Shown here: piece by piece, positions 39,700-48,042 of the stretch | Layout of the letters: every line of letters starts with the position of its first letter | How positions within the stretch are numbered: the first letter of the stretch is position 1 | Assembly (NCBI RefSeq): GCF_017876495.1 | Contig: NZ_JAGIOB010000001.1 | Span: forward strand, 2,170,001 to 2,234,000 | Direction: 5' to 3' | DNA from: Microlunatus capsulatus | GTDB taxonomy: Bacteria > Actinomycetota > Actinomycetes > Propionibacteriales > Propionibacteriaceae | DNA: 64,000 bases | Translations under genes and position numbers: made by a program | The notes under the pieces: generated by a model | Told to the model about the DNA's origin: nothing | The model's input: only the letters and a program-made list of their open reading frames with translations | Databases searched by the model: none

Positions 39700-39739
39700 G
39701 TCAGACGCGGTGGTGGCCGGGGCGACCACCGGCGCTGAC
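39700..39739. terminator. Two-part hairpin between convergent RIO and MFS genes
   Basis: Outer stem GTCAG / CTGAC and inner stem GGTGGT / ACCACC separated by 4-nt internal loops, 10-nt apical loop. Lies midway in the 85-bp convergent gap; likely bidirectional terminator. Confidence 0.45.
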
Positions 39740-39756
39740 AGCTCGGCCGGGGGTGC

Positions 39757-41295
39757 TCAGTCGGTCGGGGCCATCGCCCGGCGCGGGGCCGCGCCGGCCG
39801 GGGCGCCCGGACGTCCGCCGGCCTGCTTGGGCAGCACGAAGACCAGCAGCAGGGCCGCGACGCTGAAGGCCGCGCTGACGGCCATGGCGTCGGCGGAGGC
39901 GGCGATGAAGCCGGTCGCGACGGTGTCGGGGCCGCTGATCACCAGCGAGCCGAACAGCACGCTGCCGATGATCGCGATCCCGACGGCGCTGCCGACGCGC
40001 TGCACGGTGGAGACGACGCCGCTGGCCGCGCCGGCCTCCGCCCGGTCGACGGTGGCGATGATGAACTGCGCGTTGGGGGCGATGAAGGCACCGTTGCCGA
40101 GGCCCGCGATGAACAGCGGCAGCAGCAGGTCCCAGTGCGTCAGCGTGTCCGGGGTGGCGCTGCGCAGCACCAGCCACGTCCAGACCAGGCCGACGGTGAC
40201 CAGCGCGGTGCCGATCACCAGCACCGTCCGGCCGAGCTTCTGGCTCAGCTGGTTGCTCTGCGAGGAGGCGATGATGCTGCCGATGGCGAAGGGGATGGAG
40301 ACCAGCCCCGACTCCAGCGCGGTGTGCCCCAGGCCGGACTGCCACAGCAGCGAGATGGTGAAGAAGATGCTGGTGAAGGCCGCGAAGTAGACCATCGCGA
40401 GCACCACGCCGCCGGTGAAGGACGGGTGGCTGAACAGGTGCGGCGGCACCAGCGGGTTGCGGCCCCGGCGGGTGTAGCCGACCTCCCAGAGGGCGAACAG
40501 CACCAGCAGCACCGCGCCGGCGGCCAGCGTCAGGTAGGTCCACAGCGGCCAGCCCTTGTCCTGGCCCTCGATCAGCGGCACGAGCAGGGCCACCAGGGCC
40601 GCGCTCAGCAGGACCAGGCCCAGCCAGTCCAGGCCGGTGCGGACGGGGGCGTCGTCGGCCTGCTTGCGCGGCAGCAGCAGGGCCGCGGCGACCAGGGTGG
40701 CGACGCCGATCGGCAGGTTGACGCCGAAGACGAGCCGCCAGCCCTGCTCCTCGCCGAAGGCCTGGATGATGAGGCCGCCGACGATGGGGCCGAGCGCGGA
40801 CGAGACGCCGATGACGGCACCCATCACGGCGAAGGCCTTGCCGCGGACGGGGCCGGGGAACAGCAGCTGGATGAAGGCGGTGACGGCGGGCACGAAGATG
40901 CCGCCGGCCAGGCCCTGGACGACGCGGGCGACGACCAGCTGGGTGTCGCTCTGGGCCAGCCCGCACGCGGCGCTGGCCACGGTGAACAGGGCGATGCCGG
41001 TGAAGAAGACCCACTTGTGGCCGAAGCGGTCGCCGAAGCGGCCGGCCGGGATCAGGGCCAGGCCGAAGGCCAGCGCGTAGCCCGAGATGATCCACGACAG
41101 CGTCGCCTCGGACGCCTCGAGGCTGGTGCGGATGGTCGGCAGGGCGACGTTGACGATCGTGGTGTCCAGCAGGGCGATGAACATGCCCGCCAGCAGGACG
41201 ACGAGCGCCTGCCAGGAACGGCGGGGCACCGTCGTCGGGGGTGGGCCGGACGGGGTGGCCGGGGTGGCGGCGCGGGCCGCGGTCTGCTCGGTCAT
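39757..41295 (-). CDS. MFS drug transporter, DHA2 family (14 TM)
   Basis: 512 residues with fourteen predicted membrane helices. Conserved DHA2 motifs: FIALLDTTIVNVALPTI (motif D1), AGRFGDRFGHKWVF (motif A) and VQGLAGGIFVPA (motif B/C region). Proton-driven efflux of drugs or metabolites. The ATG overlaps the padR stop by 4 nt, so pump and regulator are co-transcribed, and PadR probably represses both until a substrate binds. Confidence 0.93.
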   Translation of the reverse strand: MTEQTAARAATPATPSGPPPTTVPRRSWQALVVLLAGMFIALLDTTIVNVALPTIRTSLEASEATLSWIISGYALAFGLALIPAGRFGDRFGHKWVFFTGIALFTVASAACGLAQSDTQLVVARVVQGLAGGIFVPAVTAFIQLLFPGPVRGKAFAVMGAVIGVSSALGPIVGGLIIQAFGEEQGWRLVFGVNLPIGVATLVAAALLLPRKQADDAPVRTGLDWLGLVLLSAALVALLVPLIEGQDKGWPLWTYLTLAAGAVLLVLFALWEVGYTRRGRNPLVPPHLFSHPSFTGGVVLAMVYFAAFTSIFFTISLLWQSGLGHTALESGLVSIPFAIGSIIASSQSNQLSQKLGRTVLVIGTALVTVGLVWTWLVLRSATPDTLTHWDLLLPLFIAGLGNGAFIAPNAQFIIATVDRAEAGAASGVVSTVQRVGSAVGIAIIGSVLFGSLVISGPDTVATGFIAASADAMAVSAAFSVAALLLVFVLPKQAGGRPGAPAGAAPRRAMAPTD

Positions 41296-41936
41296 GGGCG
41301 GGGTCCTTCGGGTGGGCCGGCCGGCGTCGCACGACGGCGTGCGGCCAGGTCCTCGGCGGTGGGGAGGGCGTCGGGGCGCAGCGCCCGGGCGCGTTCGTCG
41401 GCGACGATCTCGGGCACGGCGGCGAGCAGCGACTCGTGCCAGCCGATCTCGGCGCGGATCCGGTGCTCGCGGTGGAGCAGGGCGTGGGTCTCGCCCACCG
41501 ATAGGTACGGCCGGGCGCGCGCGGTCCGCGCGCGGGACTCGGCCAGCAGGTCCTGCAGGGTGGACAGCCGGGCGGCGAGCGTCCCGGCGAGGTCGTCGAG
41601 CCGGTCCGGGTCGGGCCGGCTGAGGGCGAGGTCGACGGGGTCCGGCTTGAGCACGACGTGCTCCAGGGTCGCGGCCTGCAGCGCGGCGAGGGCCTGGCGG
41701 CCGGCGTCGGTGACGCCGTAGACCTGCCGCTCGGGGTAGCCGCCCTCGCGCTCGGTGCGGACCTCGGCCAGCAGCCCCTCGGCCGCCAGCCGCTTCAGCG
41801 CGCCGTAGAGCGCGCCGACGGAGATGTCGGTCCACAGGTGCGCGTGCTCCTCCTCGGCCAGCAGCCGCAGCTGGTGGCCGTGCATGTCGCCGCGGCGCGC
41901 GAGGGCGTCGAGGACGAACAGCCGGATGGAGGACAC
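41292..41936 (-). CDS. PadR family transcriptional regulator
   Basis: 214 residues. Winged-helix domain (about 1-90): RLFVLDALARRGDMHGHQLRLL, SVGALYGALKRLAAEGLL, ERQVYGVTDAGRQAL; then a C-terminal helical PadR dimerisation domain. GTG 41936 was chosen because the VSSIRLFVL start is typical and the upstream in-frame ATG (41969) lies across the operator dyad. Regulates the coupled MFS gene and itself through 41940-41959. Confidence 0.9.
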   Translation of the reverse strand: MSSIRLFVLDALARRGDMHGHQLRLLAEEEHAHLWTDISVGALYGALKRLAAEGLLAEVRTEREGGYPERQVYGVTDAGRQALAALQAATLEHVVLKPDPVDLALSRPDPDRLDDLAGTLAARLSTLQDLLAESRARTARARPYLSVGETHALLHREHRIRAEIGWHESLLAAVPEIVADERARALRPDALPTAEDLAARRRATPAGPPEGPRP

Positions 41937-41939
41937 ACA

Positions 41940-41959
41940 ACTACTCTCGCACGAGTAGT
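41940..41959 (-). promoter_or_regulatory. Operator dyad upstream of padR-MFS operon
   Basis: Perfect inverted repeat ACTACTC / GAGTAGT with a 6-bp spacer, 4 bp from the chosen padR start. Placement over the likely -10 region fits PadR autorepression. Confidence 0.65.
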
Positions 41960-41991
41960 CGCTCCGCACAGCATCGTCTCGCTATGGACGC

Positions 41992-42039
41992 GAAGCCGTG
42001 AACGAGGTTCGACTGGACGACCAGTTCGTTCACGGCTTC
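41992..42039. repeat. Long palindromic hairpin 1 (GTGAACGA core)
   Basis: Perfect 14-bp arms GAAGCCGTGAACGA / TCGTTCACGGCTTC. Inside is a second perfect stem ACTGG-ACGA-CCAGT with a 6-nt bulge on the left. Lies between the padR promoter and the stop of the aminotransferase gene. Confidence 0.8.
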
Positions 42040-42049
42040 CCGGCCGGAA

Positions 42050-42091
42050 CGCGTGAACGAGTGGTGAGTAGACGCACCACTCGTTCACGCG
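42050..42091. repeat. Long palindromic hairpin 2 (GTGAACGA core), likely terminator
   Basis: Perfect 17-bp arms CGCGTGAACGAGTGGTG / CACCACTCGTTCACGCG with an 8-nt loop. Shares the CGTGAACGA core with the adjacent hairpin. It lies 50 bp downstream of the aminotransferase stop (minus strand) and probably ends that transcript. Confidence 0.8.
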
Positions 42092-42141
42092 ATCCCGGCT
42101 GGTGGGGGGCGGGGCAGGGGCGGGCCGGGGTAGGGGCGGGG

Positions 42142-43326
42142 TCAGGACTGGAAGCGCAGGATCCGGCGGACGGCCTCGGCGACGGCGTCGGGGCCGGCGG
42201 CGAGGGAGACCCGGACGGCGCTGCCGCCGCGGACGGTGTCGAAGTCGGCGCCCGGGGTGAGGGCGACGCCCTGGCTCTCCAGCAGCGCGGCGCACCAGGC
42301 GACGGAGTCGGGGTGCCGGCCCAGGGCGTCGCCCAGCTCGGCGTAGACGTAGAAGGCGCCGTCAGCGGGGGCGACGGCGCCCCAGCGCAGGGCGGGCAGG
42401 GCGTCCAGCAGCACGGCGCGCGCGGCGTCGAAGGTCTGGACGGCGTCGGCGGCCTCGGCGTAGGAGCGCTCGGTGAAGGCGGCCAGCGCCGCGTGCTGGG
42501 CGGGCACCGGTGCGCAGAGGGCGAAGTTGCCGGCCAGCGCGTCGACGGCGGCCCGCAGGTCCGACGGGACGAGGCACCAGCCCAGCCGCCAGCCGGTCAT
42601 CCCCCAGAACTTGGAGAACGAGGAGACGACGAGCGCGTCCGGGTCGACCGCCCGGGCGCAGCTGCCGACGTCGCCGGAGGCCGTGATGCCGTGGTAGATC
42701 TCGTCGCTGACCAGCCGGACGCCGTGCGCGCGGCACCAGCCGGCGAGCGCGGCCAGCTGCTCGGCGCCGACCATCGTGCCCGTCGGGTTGGCCGGCGAGG
42801 CGAGCACCAGCCCGGCCAGCGGCGCCCGGGCGTGCGCGGCGGCCAGCGCCTCGACGTCGGGCTGGAACCGCTGCTCGGGGCCGCAGTCCAGCTCGACGAC
42901 CTCGCAGCCCAGCGCGGTGAGGATGTTGCGGTAGGCCGGGTAGCCGGGCCGGGCCAGCGCAACCCGGTCGCCGGCGTCGAAGGCGGCCAGGAAGCCCAGG
43001 GTGAAGGCGCCGGACGAGCCGGTGGTGACCGCGACGGCGTCGGGGTCGACGTCCAGGCCGTACCAGCGCCGGTAGTGCCCGGCCAGGGCCTCGCGCAGCG
43101 GGCGGATGCCGAAGGTGCCGGTGTAGCCGAGCGGCACGTCGCCGGCCATCAGCGTCGTCATCGCCGCCCGGACGTCCGCCGGCGCCCCGCCCGAGGGCTC
43201 GCCGGCGCAGAGGGCGACGACGTCGCGGCCGGCGGCCCGGAGCTCGGCGACCCGGGTGAGGATGCTCATCACGGCGAACGGCGGGACGGCCGCCCGCGAC
43301 GACGGCCGCAGCCCCGGGGCGCTCAC
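42142..43326 (-). CDS. Class I/II pyridoxal-phosphate aminotransferase
   Basis: 394 residues, fold-type I. Motifs: GEPSGGAPADV, GYTGTFGIRPLREALAGHY, ASPANPTGTMV (Asn), SDEIYHGIT (Asp-Glu, PLP ring) and the PLP lysine in SFSKFWGMTGWRLGW. Related to aspartate/alanine-type aminotransferases. GTG start overlaps the upstream CGNR regulator stop by 4 nt, making a regulator-enzyme operon divergent from an amino-acid-type exporter. Amino donor unknown. Confidence 0.92.
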   Translation of the reverse strand: MSAPGLRPSSRAAVPPFAVMSILTRVAELRAAGRDVVALCAGEPSGGAPADVRAAMTTLMAGDVPLGYTGTFGIRPLREALAGHYRRWYGLDVDPDAVAVTTGSSGAFTLGFLAAFDAGDRVALARPGYPAYRNILTALGCEVVELDCGPEQRFQPDVEALAAAHARAPLAGLVLASPANPTGTMVGAEQLAALAGWCRAHGVRLVSDEIYHGITASGDVGSCARAVDPDALVVSSFSKFWGMTGWRLGWCLVPSDLRAAVDALAGNFALCAPVPAQHAALAAFTERSYAEAADAVQTFDAARAVLLDALPALRWGAVAPADGAFYVYAELGDALGRHPDSVAWCAALLESQGVALTPGADFDTVRGGSAVRVSLAAGPDAVAEAVRRILRFQS

Positions 43327-43871
43327 GCCGACGTCCGCTTGCGCGCGCGGTAGGCCGCCACGTGGGCCCGGTTGGCGCAGTTGCCGGTGTCGCAGTAGCG
43401 CTTGGAGTGGTTCCGGGAGAGGTCGACGAGCACGTCGGAGCAGTCCTCCGCGGCGCAGGTCCGCAGCCGGTCGAGGTCGTCGGAGCGGACGAGGTCGAGG
43501 AAACCCATCGCCGCCTCCGCGCCGATCCGCATCCCCAGCGGGGCGTCCGGGTGGGTGACGTGCAGGTGCCAGTCGTAGTGGTCGTGCTTGCTCAGGTACG
43601 GCGAGGTCGCGCAGTCGGCCAGCAGGGCGTTGACCAGCGCGGCTGCCTCGTCGCGGTCGGCCACGGCCCAGAAGGCGCGCAGCCGCTCGCGGAGCCGGCG
43701 GACGGTGCGGAGCTCCTCGGCGTCCCCGGTCACCCGGCCCGAGAAGGGGTAGCGCGCCAGGAAGGCGTCGAGCCCCGCCCGGGTCTCCAGGCTGTCGCCG
43801 TCGTCGCCGAGCGTGTTGACCAGCGCCGCCGCCTCCGCGAGCGCGACCTCGGTGTCATGGGTGAAAGGCAC
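43323..43871 (-). CDS. CGNR zinc-finger (ABATE domain) regulator
   Basis: 182 residues. N-terminal ABATE ligand-like domain (ALVNTLGDDGDSLETRAGLDAFL) and a C-terminal treble-clef zinc finger (about 135-175): RTCAAEDCSDVLVD, then RYCDTGNCANRAHVAAYRARK. These stress-type regulators often sit next to the genes they control; here the aminotransferase (coupled) and the divergent EamA transporter. The dyad in the divergent spacer is the candidate binding site. Confidence 0.9.
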   Translation of the reverse strand: MPFTHDTEVALAEAAALVNTLGDDGDSLETRAGLDAFLARYPFSGRVTGDAEELRTVRRLRERLRAFWAVADRDEAAALVNALLADCATSPYLSKHDHYDWHLHVTHPDAPLGMRIGAEAAMGFLDLVRSDDLDRLRTCAAEDCSDVLVDLSRNHSKRYCDTGNCANRAHVAAYRARKRTSA

Positions 43872-43898
43872 GTTGACTCCTGACCGGGATCTCCCCTA

Positions 43899-43933
43899 GT
43901 GTCACGAGTGTAACCACGTCTTGGTCGTGACAC
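43899..43933. promoter_or_regulatory. Operator-like dyad between CGNR gene and EamA transporter gene
   Basis: Perfect 9-bp inverted repeat GTGTCACGA / TCGTGACAC with a 17-bp spacer, midway in the 137-bp divergent region. Candidate binding site for the CGNR regulator controlling both directions. Confidence 0.6.
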
Positions 43934-44008
43934 GGAGGACGCAGCCCCGCTGCCGGACCCCGCCGACCCGGACGGCTGGACACCACCGACCCTCGACGGG
44001 AGACCTTG

Positions 44009-45004
44009 ATGACCAGCACCAGCCCGACCCCCACCAGCCCCGTGCCCTCGGTGGCCGGCGCCCTCGAGCGCGACCCCGCGCCGGGCCGGCCGGGTGCCCG
44101 CGGCGGCTACGGCGGCGGGCTGGCCATCGCCCTGCTGTCCGCCGCCTCGTTCGGGCTCTCCGGCTCGCTGGCCCGCTCGCTGCTGGACCTGGGTTGGACG
44201 CCGGCGGCCGTGGTGGCCGTCCGGATCAGCGGCGCCTTCGTGCTGCTGCTCGTCCCCTGCCTGCTGCTGCTGCGGCGCACCGGCCTGCCCTCGCTGCGCC
44301 AGACCGGCCGGATGGCCGTCTACGGCGTCGTCGCCGTGGCGCTGGCCCAGCTCTGCTACTTCAGCGCCGTCCAGTACCTCTCCGTGGGCGTGGCCCTCCT
44401 GCTGGAGTACCTGGCGCCGGTGCTGCTGATCTTCTACCACTGGGTCCGCAGCGGGCACCGGCCCGCGTGGTCGGTCTTCGGCGGCGCGGCGCTGGCCCTG
44501 CTGGGCCTGGTGTTCGTCCTCGACCTGCGCAGCGGCGTCACCCTGGACCCGGTCGGCGTGGCCTGGGGGCTGGGCGCGGCGGTCTGCCTGTGCGCCTACT
44601 TCGTGCTCAGCGAGAGCGGTGGCCGTCACGGCGCCGTCCCGCCGCTGCTGCTGACCACGGTCGGCACCGGCGTCGGCGGCGCGGTCATCCTCGCCGCCGC
44701 GGCCGTCGGCGTGCTGCCGCTGGCCGCCCGGACGGGCAGCACGGTGCTGGCCGGCTCCGAGGTCGGCTGGTGGCTGCCCGTGCTGCTGCTCGTCGGCGTC
44801 ACCGCGGTGCTGGCCTACCTGACGGGCATCGTCGCCGTCCGCCGGCTGGGCAGCTCGGTCGCGTCCTTCGTCTCCCTCGCCGAGGTGCTGTTCGCCGTCG
44901 TCTTCGCCGTCGTGCTGCTGGCCCAGCAGCCCTCCGGCGGCCAGCTGGTCGGCGGGGCGCTGGTGCTGGCCGGGATCGCCGTCGTCCAGCGACGGGGGCG
45001 CTGA
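44009..45004 (+). CDS. EamA family (DMT superfamily) transporter
   Basis: 331 residues with ten membrane helices in two EamA repeats, preceded by a ~35-residue Pro/Ser-rich cytoplasmic tail. Motifs: LLSAASFGLSGSLARSLLDLGWTP (repeat 1) and VGVAWGLGAAVCLCAYFVLSE (repeat 2). Usually exports amino acids or metabolites. Divergent from CGNR-aminotransferase genes, so it may export the product or substrate of that enzyme. ATG at 44009; only 4 bp separate its stop from the convergent YdeI gene. Confidence 0.9.
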   Translation: MTSTSPTPTSPVPSVAGALERDPAPGRPGARGGYGGGLAIALLSAASFGLSGSLARSLLDLGWTPAAVVAVRISGAFVLLLVPCLLLLRRTGLPSLRQTGRMAVYGVVAVALAQLCYFSAVQYLSVGVALLLEYLAPVLLIFYHWVRSGHRPAWSVFGGAALALLGLVFVLDLRSGVTLDPVGVAWGLGAAVCLCAYFVLSESGGRHGAVPPLLLTTVGTGVGGAVILAAAAVGVLPLAARTGSTVLAGSEVGWWLPVLLLVGVTAVLAYLTGIVAVRRLGSSVASFVSLAEVLFAVVFAVVLLAQQPSGGQLVGGALVLAGIAVVQRRGR

Positions 45005-45008
45005 GCGC

Positions 45009-45614
45009 TCAGCCGGGCGGCGTCGCGGGCGGGGCCGGACGCCAGGTCGGGTAGGCGCGCACCCCCTGCGCCGCCCCGTCGACCACCGCGGCCAGCCGCT
45101 TGCCGCGGGTGCCGGGCGTCCGCGCCTGGGCGAGCCACTGCAGCATCACCTTGCGGGCCGACGGCGGGAAGCGGTCCCAGTGCCCGCGCGCGACCGGGTG
45201 GGCGTCGAGGGCGGCGCGCAGGTCGTCGGGCTCGACGCCGTCCTCGACGTCGTCCAGCAGCGACCACGCGCCGTTGGCCACCGCCTCGGCGATGACGCGC
45301 TCCCCCGCCTCGGTCATCAGGCCGTCGGCGCGCAGCTGCGCGACCCGTGCCTTGTTCGTGCGGGCCCACCCGCTCCGCGCTTTGCGCGGGGCGAAGTACT
45401 GCATGCTGCGCTCGTCGTCGAGCCGCCGGGCGGTGCTGTCGACCCACCCGAAGCAGAGCGCCTCGCAGACCGACTCGACGTAGCCCACGGCCGGCCGCCC
45501 GGTCGGCGAGCGCCAGGAGACGAGCCAGACGCCCTCGCTGACCTCGTGGTGCGCGGCCAGCCACGCCCGCCACGCGTCCCGCGTCTCCAGGTGCACCTGC
45601 GCCCGATCGGCCAT
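45009..45614 (-). CDS. YdeI/OmpD-associated family protein
   Basis: 201 residues. Family marks: EGVWLVSWRSPTGRPAVGYVESVCEALCFGWVDSTARRLDDERSMQYFAPRKARSGWARTNKARV and, C-terminal, WDRFPPSARKVMLQWLAQARTPGTRGKRL. YdeI-like proteins are small soluble proteins linked to stress or peptide resistance in other bacteria; the biochemical role is unknown. ATG with GCAGGAGG upstream. Single gene. Confidence 0.87.
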   Translation of the reverse strand: MADRAQVHLETRDAWRAWLAAHHEVSEGVWLVSWRSPTGRPAVGYVESVCEALCFGWVDSTARRLDDERSMQYFAPRKARSGWARTNKARVAQLRADGLMTEAGERVIAEAVANGAWSLLDDVEDGVEPDDLRAALDAHPVARGHWDRFPPSARKVMLQWLAQARTPGTRGKRLAAVVDGAAQGVRAYPTWRPAPPATPPG

Positions 45615-45675
45615 CAGACCTCCTGCCCGCAGTCTGCCCGGCCCGGCGGCCGGGGTCGAGCCTCCCGCCCGCCGC

Positions 45676-46455
45676 TCAGCCCTGGAAGAGCGCGTCCCAG
45701 TCGGCGCTGGTGACCACCGCCCGGCCCACGGCGTCGGCCAGCGGCAGGCCGGGGCGCGAGACCGGCTCGGCGCCGCCGGGGGCGTTGCGCTCCATCAGCC
45801 AGACGTGGCCGCCGTCGGGGCGGTCGTAGGTGAACGTGCGGTCGGCACCGCTCTTGTCCCCGCCCGGGCTGCGGGTCACCCAGACCGTGCCGCCGCCGGG
45901 CACGTCGGTGGCCGTGCAGTCGGCCAGGCCGAGGCAGCCGTCCGGGAAGTGGCCGTCACCGATCCCGCCGAGGACGTAGGCGGTGCCCTCGTCGTCGCGC
46001 ACCGTGAGGGCCGCGTTGTGCTCCCAGGCGAAGCCGTTGCTGCCCTCCTCGCGCGCGGCGGTGGCCGCGGTGACCTCCAGCGAGCCGGGGAGCAGCCCGG
46101 CCAGGGTGGTCCGGACGTCGGCGGGCCGGCCGCTCACCCGGCCGGTGGTGGCCGGCGGCGGCGTCGGGCTCGCCGACGGCTCGGGCGCGGCGCTCCGGGG
46201 CACCGGGGTGCCCGCGACCGGGGGGTCGGCGGGCAGGCCGCGCAGGACCGACGGGTCGGCCACGCCGAGCGCGACGACGGCCAGCGCGGCCACCACCAGG
46301 CCCGACACGGCACCGGTCACCCGGCGCCGGGTCCGGCGGCGACGGCCCCGGAGCACGGCGCCGTGCACCAGCGCGTCGACGTCGCTGCCGTCGGCCCCGT
46401 CGTCGAGGTGCTCGCCGTGGGCGCGGAGCTGGTCGATGAGGCGGTCGTCATCCAT
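45676..46455 (-). CDS. Membrane protein, probable anti-sigma partner of the SigE-family sigma factor
   Basis: 259 residues: acidic cytoplasmic N-terminus (1-~40; MDDDRLIDQLRAHGEHLDD), a basic stretch RGRRRRTRRR, one membrane helix (about 47-66) and an extracytoplasmic part with a Ser/Pro/Thr linker and a domain carrying two cysteines (DGCLGLADCTA). No zinc-finger motif. It lies 36 bp downstream of the sigma gene, and such arrangements often encode the membrane anti-sigma factor; that role is inference. Confidence 0.72.
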   Translation of the reverse strand: MDDDRLIDQLRAHGEHLDDGADGSDVDALVHGAVLRGRRRRTRRRVTGAVSGLVVAALAVVALGVADPSVLRGLPADPPVAGTPVPRSAAPEPSASPTPPPATTGRVSGRPADVRTTLAGLLPGSLEVTAATAAREEGSNGFAWEHNAALTVRDDEGTAYVLGGIGDGHFPDGCLGLADCTATDVPGGGTVWVTRSPGGDKSGADRTFTYDRPDGGHVWLMERNAPGGAEPVSRPGLPLADAVGRAVVTSADWDALFQG

Positions 46456-46491
46456 GGCGGGAGGTCCTCCGGGTCGAGCGGTGCGGCGGGG

Positions 46492-46983
46492 TCATGAGTC
46501 GCTCATCGCCATCAGCGGCGAGTCGCGGAGGGCGAGCAGGGCGCGGTGCGCGGTGACCCGCACCCAGCCCTCGGTGCGGTGCATCAGCGCGGCGACCTCG
46601 GCGACGGGCCGGTCGTCGACGTAGCGGGCGACCACCACGCAGCGCTGCTTCGGGGTCAGCGCCTGCAGGGCGGCGACCAGGTCGAGCCGGAGCCCGGGGT
46701 CGGACCCGACGGGCGCCGGCCGGTCCAGCAGCGTCTCGCTGGGCAGCTCCGACGCGCTGCGCCGCCGGCGGCCGGAGCAGAACACGCGGAACAGCGTCGT
46801 GAGGGCGAAGCCGAGCGGGTTGCCGTCGGCGTCGACCCGCCGCCAGTGCAGGAACATCTTGACCAACGTCTCCTGGACGAGGTCCTCGGCGAGCTGGCGG
46901 TCGCCGCACAGCAGGTGCGCGCGGCGCAGCAGCGCCGGCGTGCAGCGACCCGCCCAGTCGGTGAACTCCTCGTCGTGGCCCAC
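46492..46983 (-). CDS. SigE family RNA polymerase sigma factor
   Basis: 163 residues, ECF-type. Region 2: ALLRRAHLLCGDRQLAEDLVQETLVKMFLHW; region 4: LQALTPKQRCVVVARYVDDRPVAEVAALMHRTEGWVRVTAHRALLALR. The WAGRCTPALLRRA start is typical of the actinobacterial SigE-family (ECF41/50-like) group. GTG start. Flanked by a secreted protein gene upstream and a membrane protein gene downstream, all on the minus strand. Confidence 0.9.
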   Translation of the reverse strand: MGHDEEFTDWAGRCTPALLRRAHLLCGDRQLAEDLVQETLVKMFLHWRRVDADGNPLGFALTTLFRVFCSGRRRRSASELPSETLLDRPAPVGSDPGLRLDLVAALQALTPKQRCVVVARYVDDRPVAEVAALMHRTEGWVRVTAHRALLALRDSPLMAMSDS

Positions 46984-47042
46984 GGGCCCACCCTCCTCGG
47001 GGAACGGTCTCGGTCAGGTCAGCGCGCCGGTGGGGGCCGGCG

Positions 47043-47750
47043 TCAGAGCCGGTCCGTCGCCACCTTGGCGACCGACTCGAGGGTCTGGTCGGCGGGCCCC
47101 CAGGTGCCCCGGACCTGCAGGTAGCCGACGGTCGTCCCCTTGCGGACGACCACGACCCCGCCGTCGGCGGTCCGCCGGTCGCCCCGGTAGGAGAGGGCCC
47201 ACGTGGCCTCGCCCGAGCCGACGCGGGAGGTCTGGAGCGGGCCGAGGTGGAAGGCCCGGCCGGGGGTGCGGCAGGCCCGGATGCCCTCGTCGACGAGGGT
47301 GCGGGCCCAGCGCGCGGCCTGGGCGTCGGTCGCCGCCTGGGCGAGGTGCTCCGAGATCGCCGGACCACGGTGCCCGCGCTGGGTCCACGTCCCGGCCACC
47401 GGTGCGGCCGAGCCGGGCAGCACGCTGGTCCAGGGCCGGCCCTCGCCGACGCACGAGGAGAAGTCCGTGTCGCGCCCCAGCTGCACCTTCGCGGTGTCCA
47501 GCGGGATCTGGAGGGCGAGCAGGTCCTCGCTCTGCACGAGGCGGCTGGAGCCGAGGGCCACGAAGGTGTCCCCCGGGTCGGCCTGCGCCGGCACCAGGCC
47601 CGCCCCCAGCCCGAGCGAGGCGAGGGTCGTCGCCCCGGCGGCGACCGCGGCGAAGGCCACCGCCCCCAGGGCCCGACGGCAGCGGGACGGGGTCCTGGTG
47701 GGCGTCCGGCCGTCGGCGGTCGGGGTGGCGGTCTCGCGGGTGGTGATCAT
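47043..47750 (-). CDS. Secreted hypothetical protein (sensor-domain-like)
   Basis: 235 residues. Hydrophilic ~25-residue start, hydrophobic helix (about 31-55; LGAVAFAAVAAGATTLASLGLGAGLVPAQA) ending AQA before DPGDTF, so cleavable signal or anchor. The exported part (about 57-235) has a single pair of Cys (FSSCVGEG, IRACRTPG) probably forming a disulfide and strands typical of PknH-like/sensor domains. 59 bp upstream of the sigma gene; may share its operon. No family assigned with certainty. Confidence 0.7.
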   Translation of the reverse strand: MITTRETATPTADGRTPTRTPSRCRRALGAVAFAAVAAGATTLASLGLGAGLVPAQADPGDTFVALGSSRLVQSEDLLALQIPLDTAKVQLGRDTDFSSCVGEGRPWTSVLPGSAAPVAGTWTQRGHRGPAISEHLAQAATDAQAARWARTLVDEGIRACRTPGRAFHLGPLQTSRVGSGEATWALSYRGDRRTADGGVVVVRKGTTVGYLQVRGTWGPADQTLESVAKVATDRL

Positions 47751-47974
47751 CGGGTCTCCATCGGTCGGCGTCCCGGGGCGGGGCGCGGTGGGCGGTTCCA
47801 CCCGGAGTACGACCCGGCCCCCGCCCCGCGTTACAGACCTGCCCCGGCGGATCGGGAGTCTGCCCGTGGCCGGCGGTCCCGCGGTGGGGGCGGCGCCCCG
47901 TCGACGCCGGTCCGGCGGACCCGCCGACAGCGGGGGGCCGGCATCGGTCCCCCACGGGTGGCACACCCCTCGGT

Positions 47975-48027
47975 TTGCGGTGCAGACCAGTCTGTGGTTG
48001 TCTGGTCTGCACCACAGACCGGTCTGC
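47975..48027 (+). promoter_or_regulatory. Promoter with large operator dyad for the membrane/winged-helix operon
   Basis: Candidate -35 TTGCGG (47975-47980), 17-bp spacer, -10-like TTGTCT (47998-48003). Overlapping it is a dyad with 17-bp arms matching at 16 positions: GCAGACCAGTCTGTGGT (47982-47998) and ACCACAGACCGGTCTGC (48011-48027). Each arm itself contains a 12-bp palindrome CAGACCnGTCTG-type, and GTCTGGTCTG lies in the centre. Confidence 0.7.
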
Positions 48028-48042
48028 GCTGAGGAGACGACC

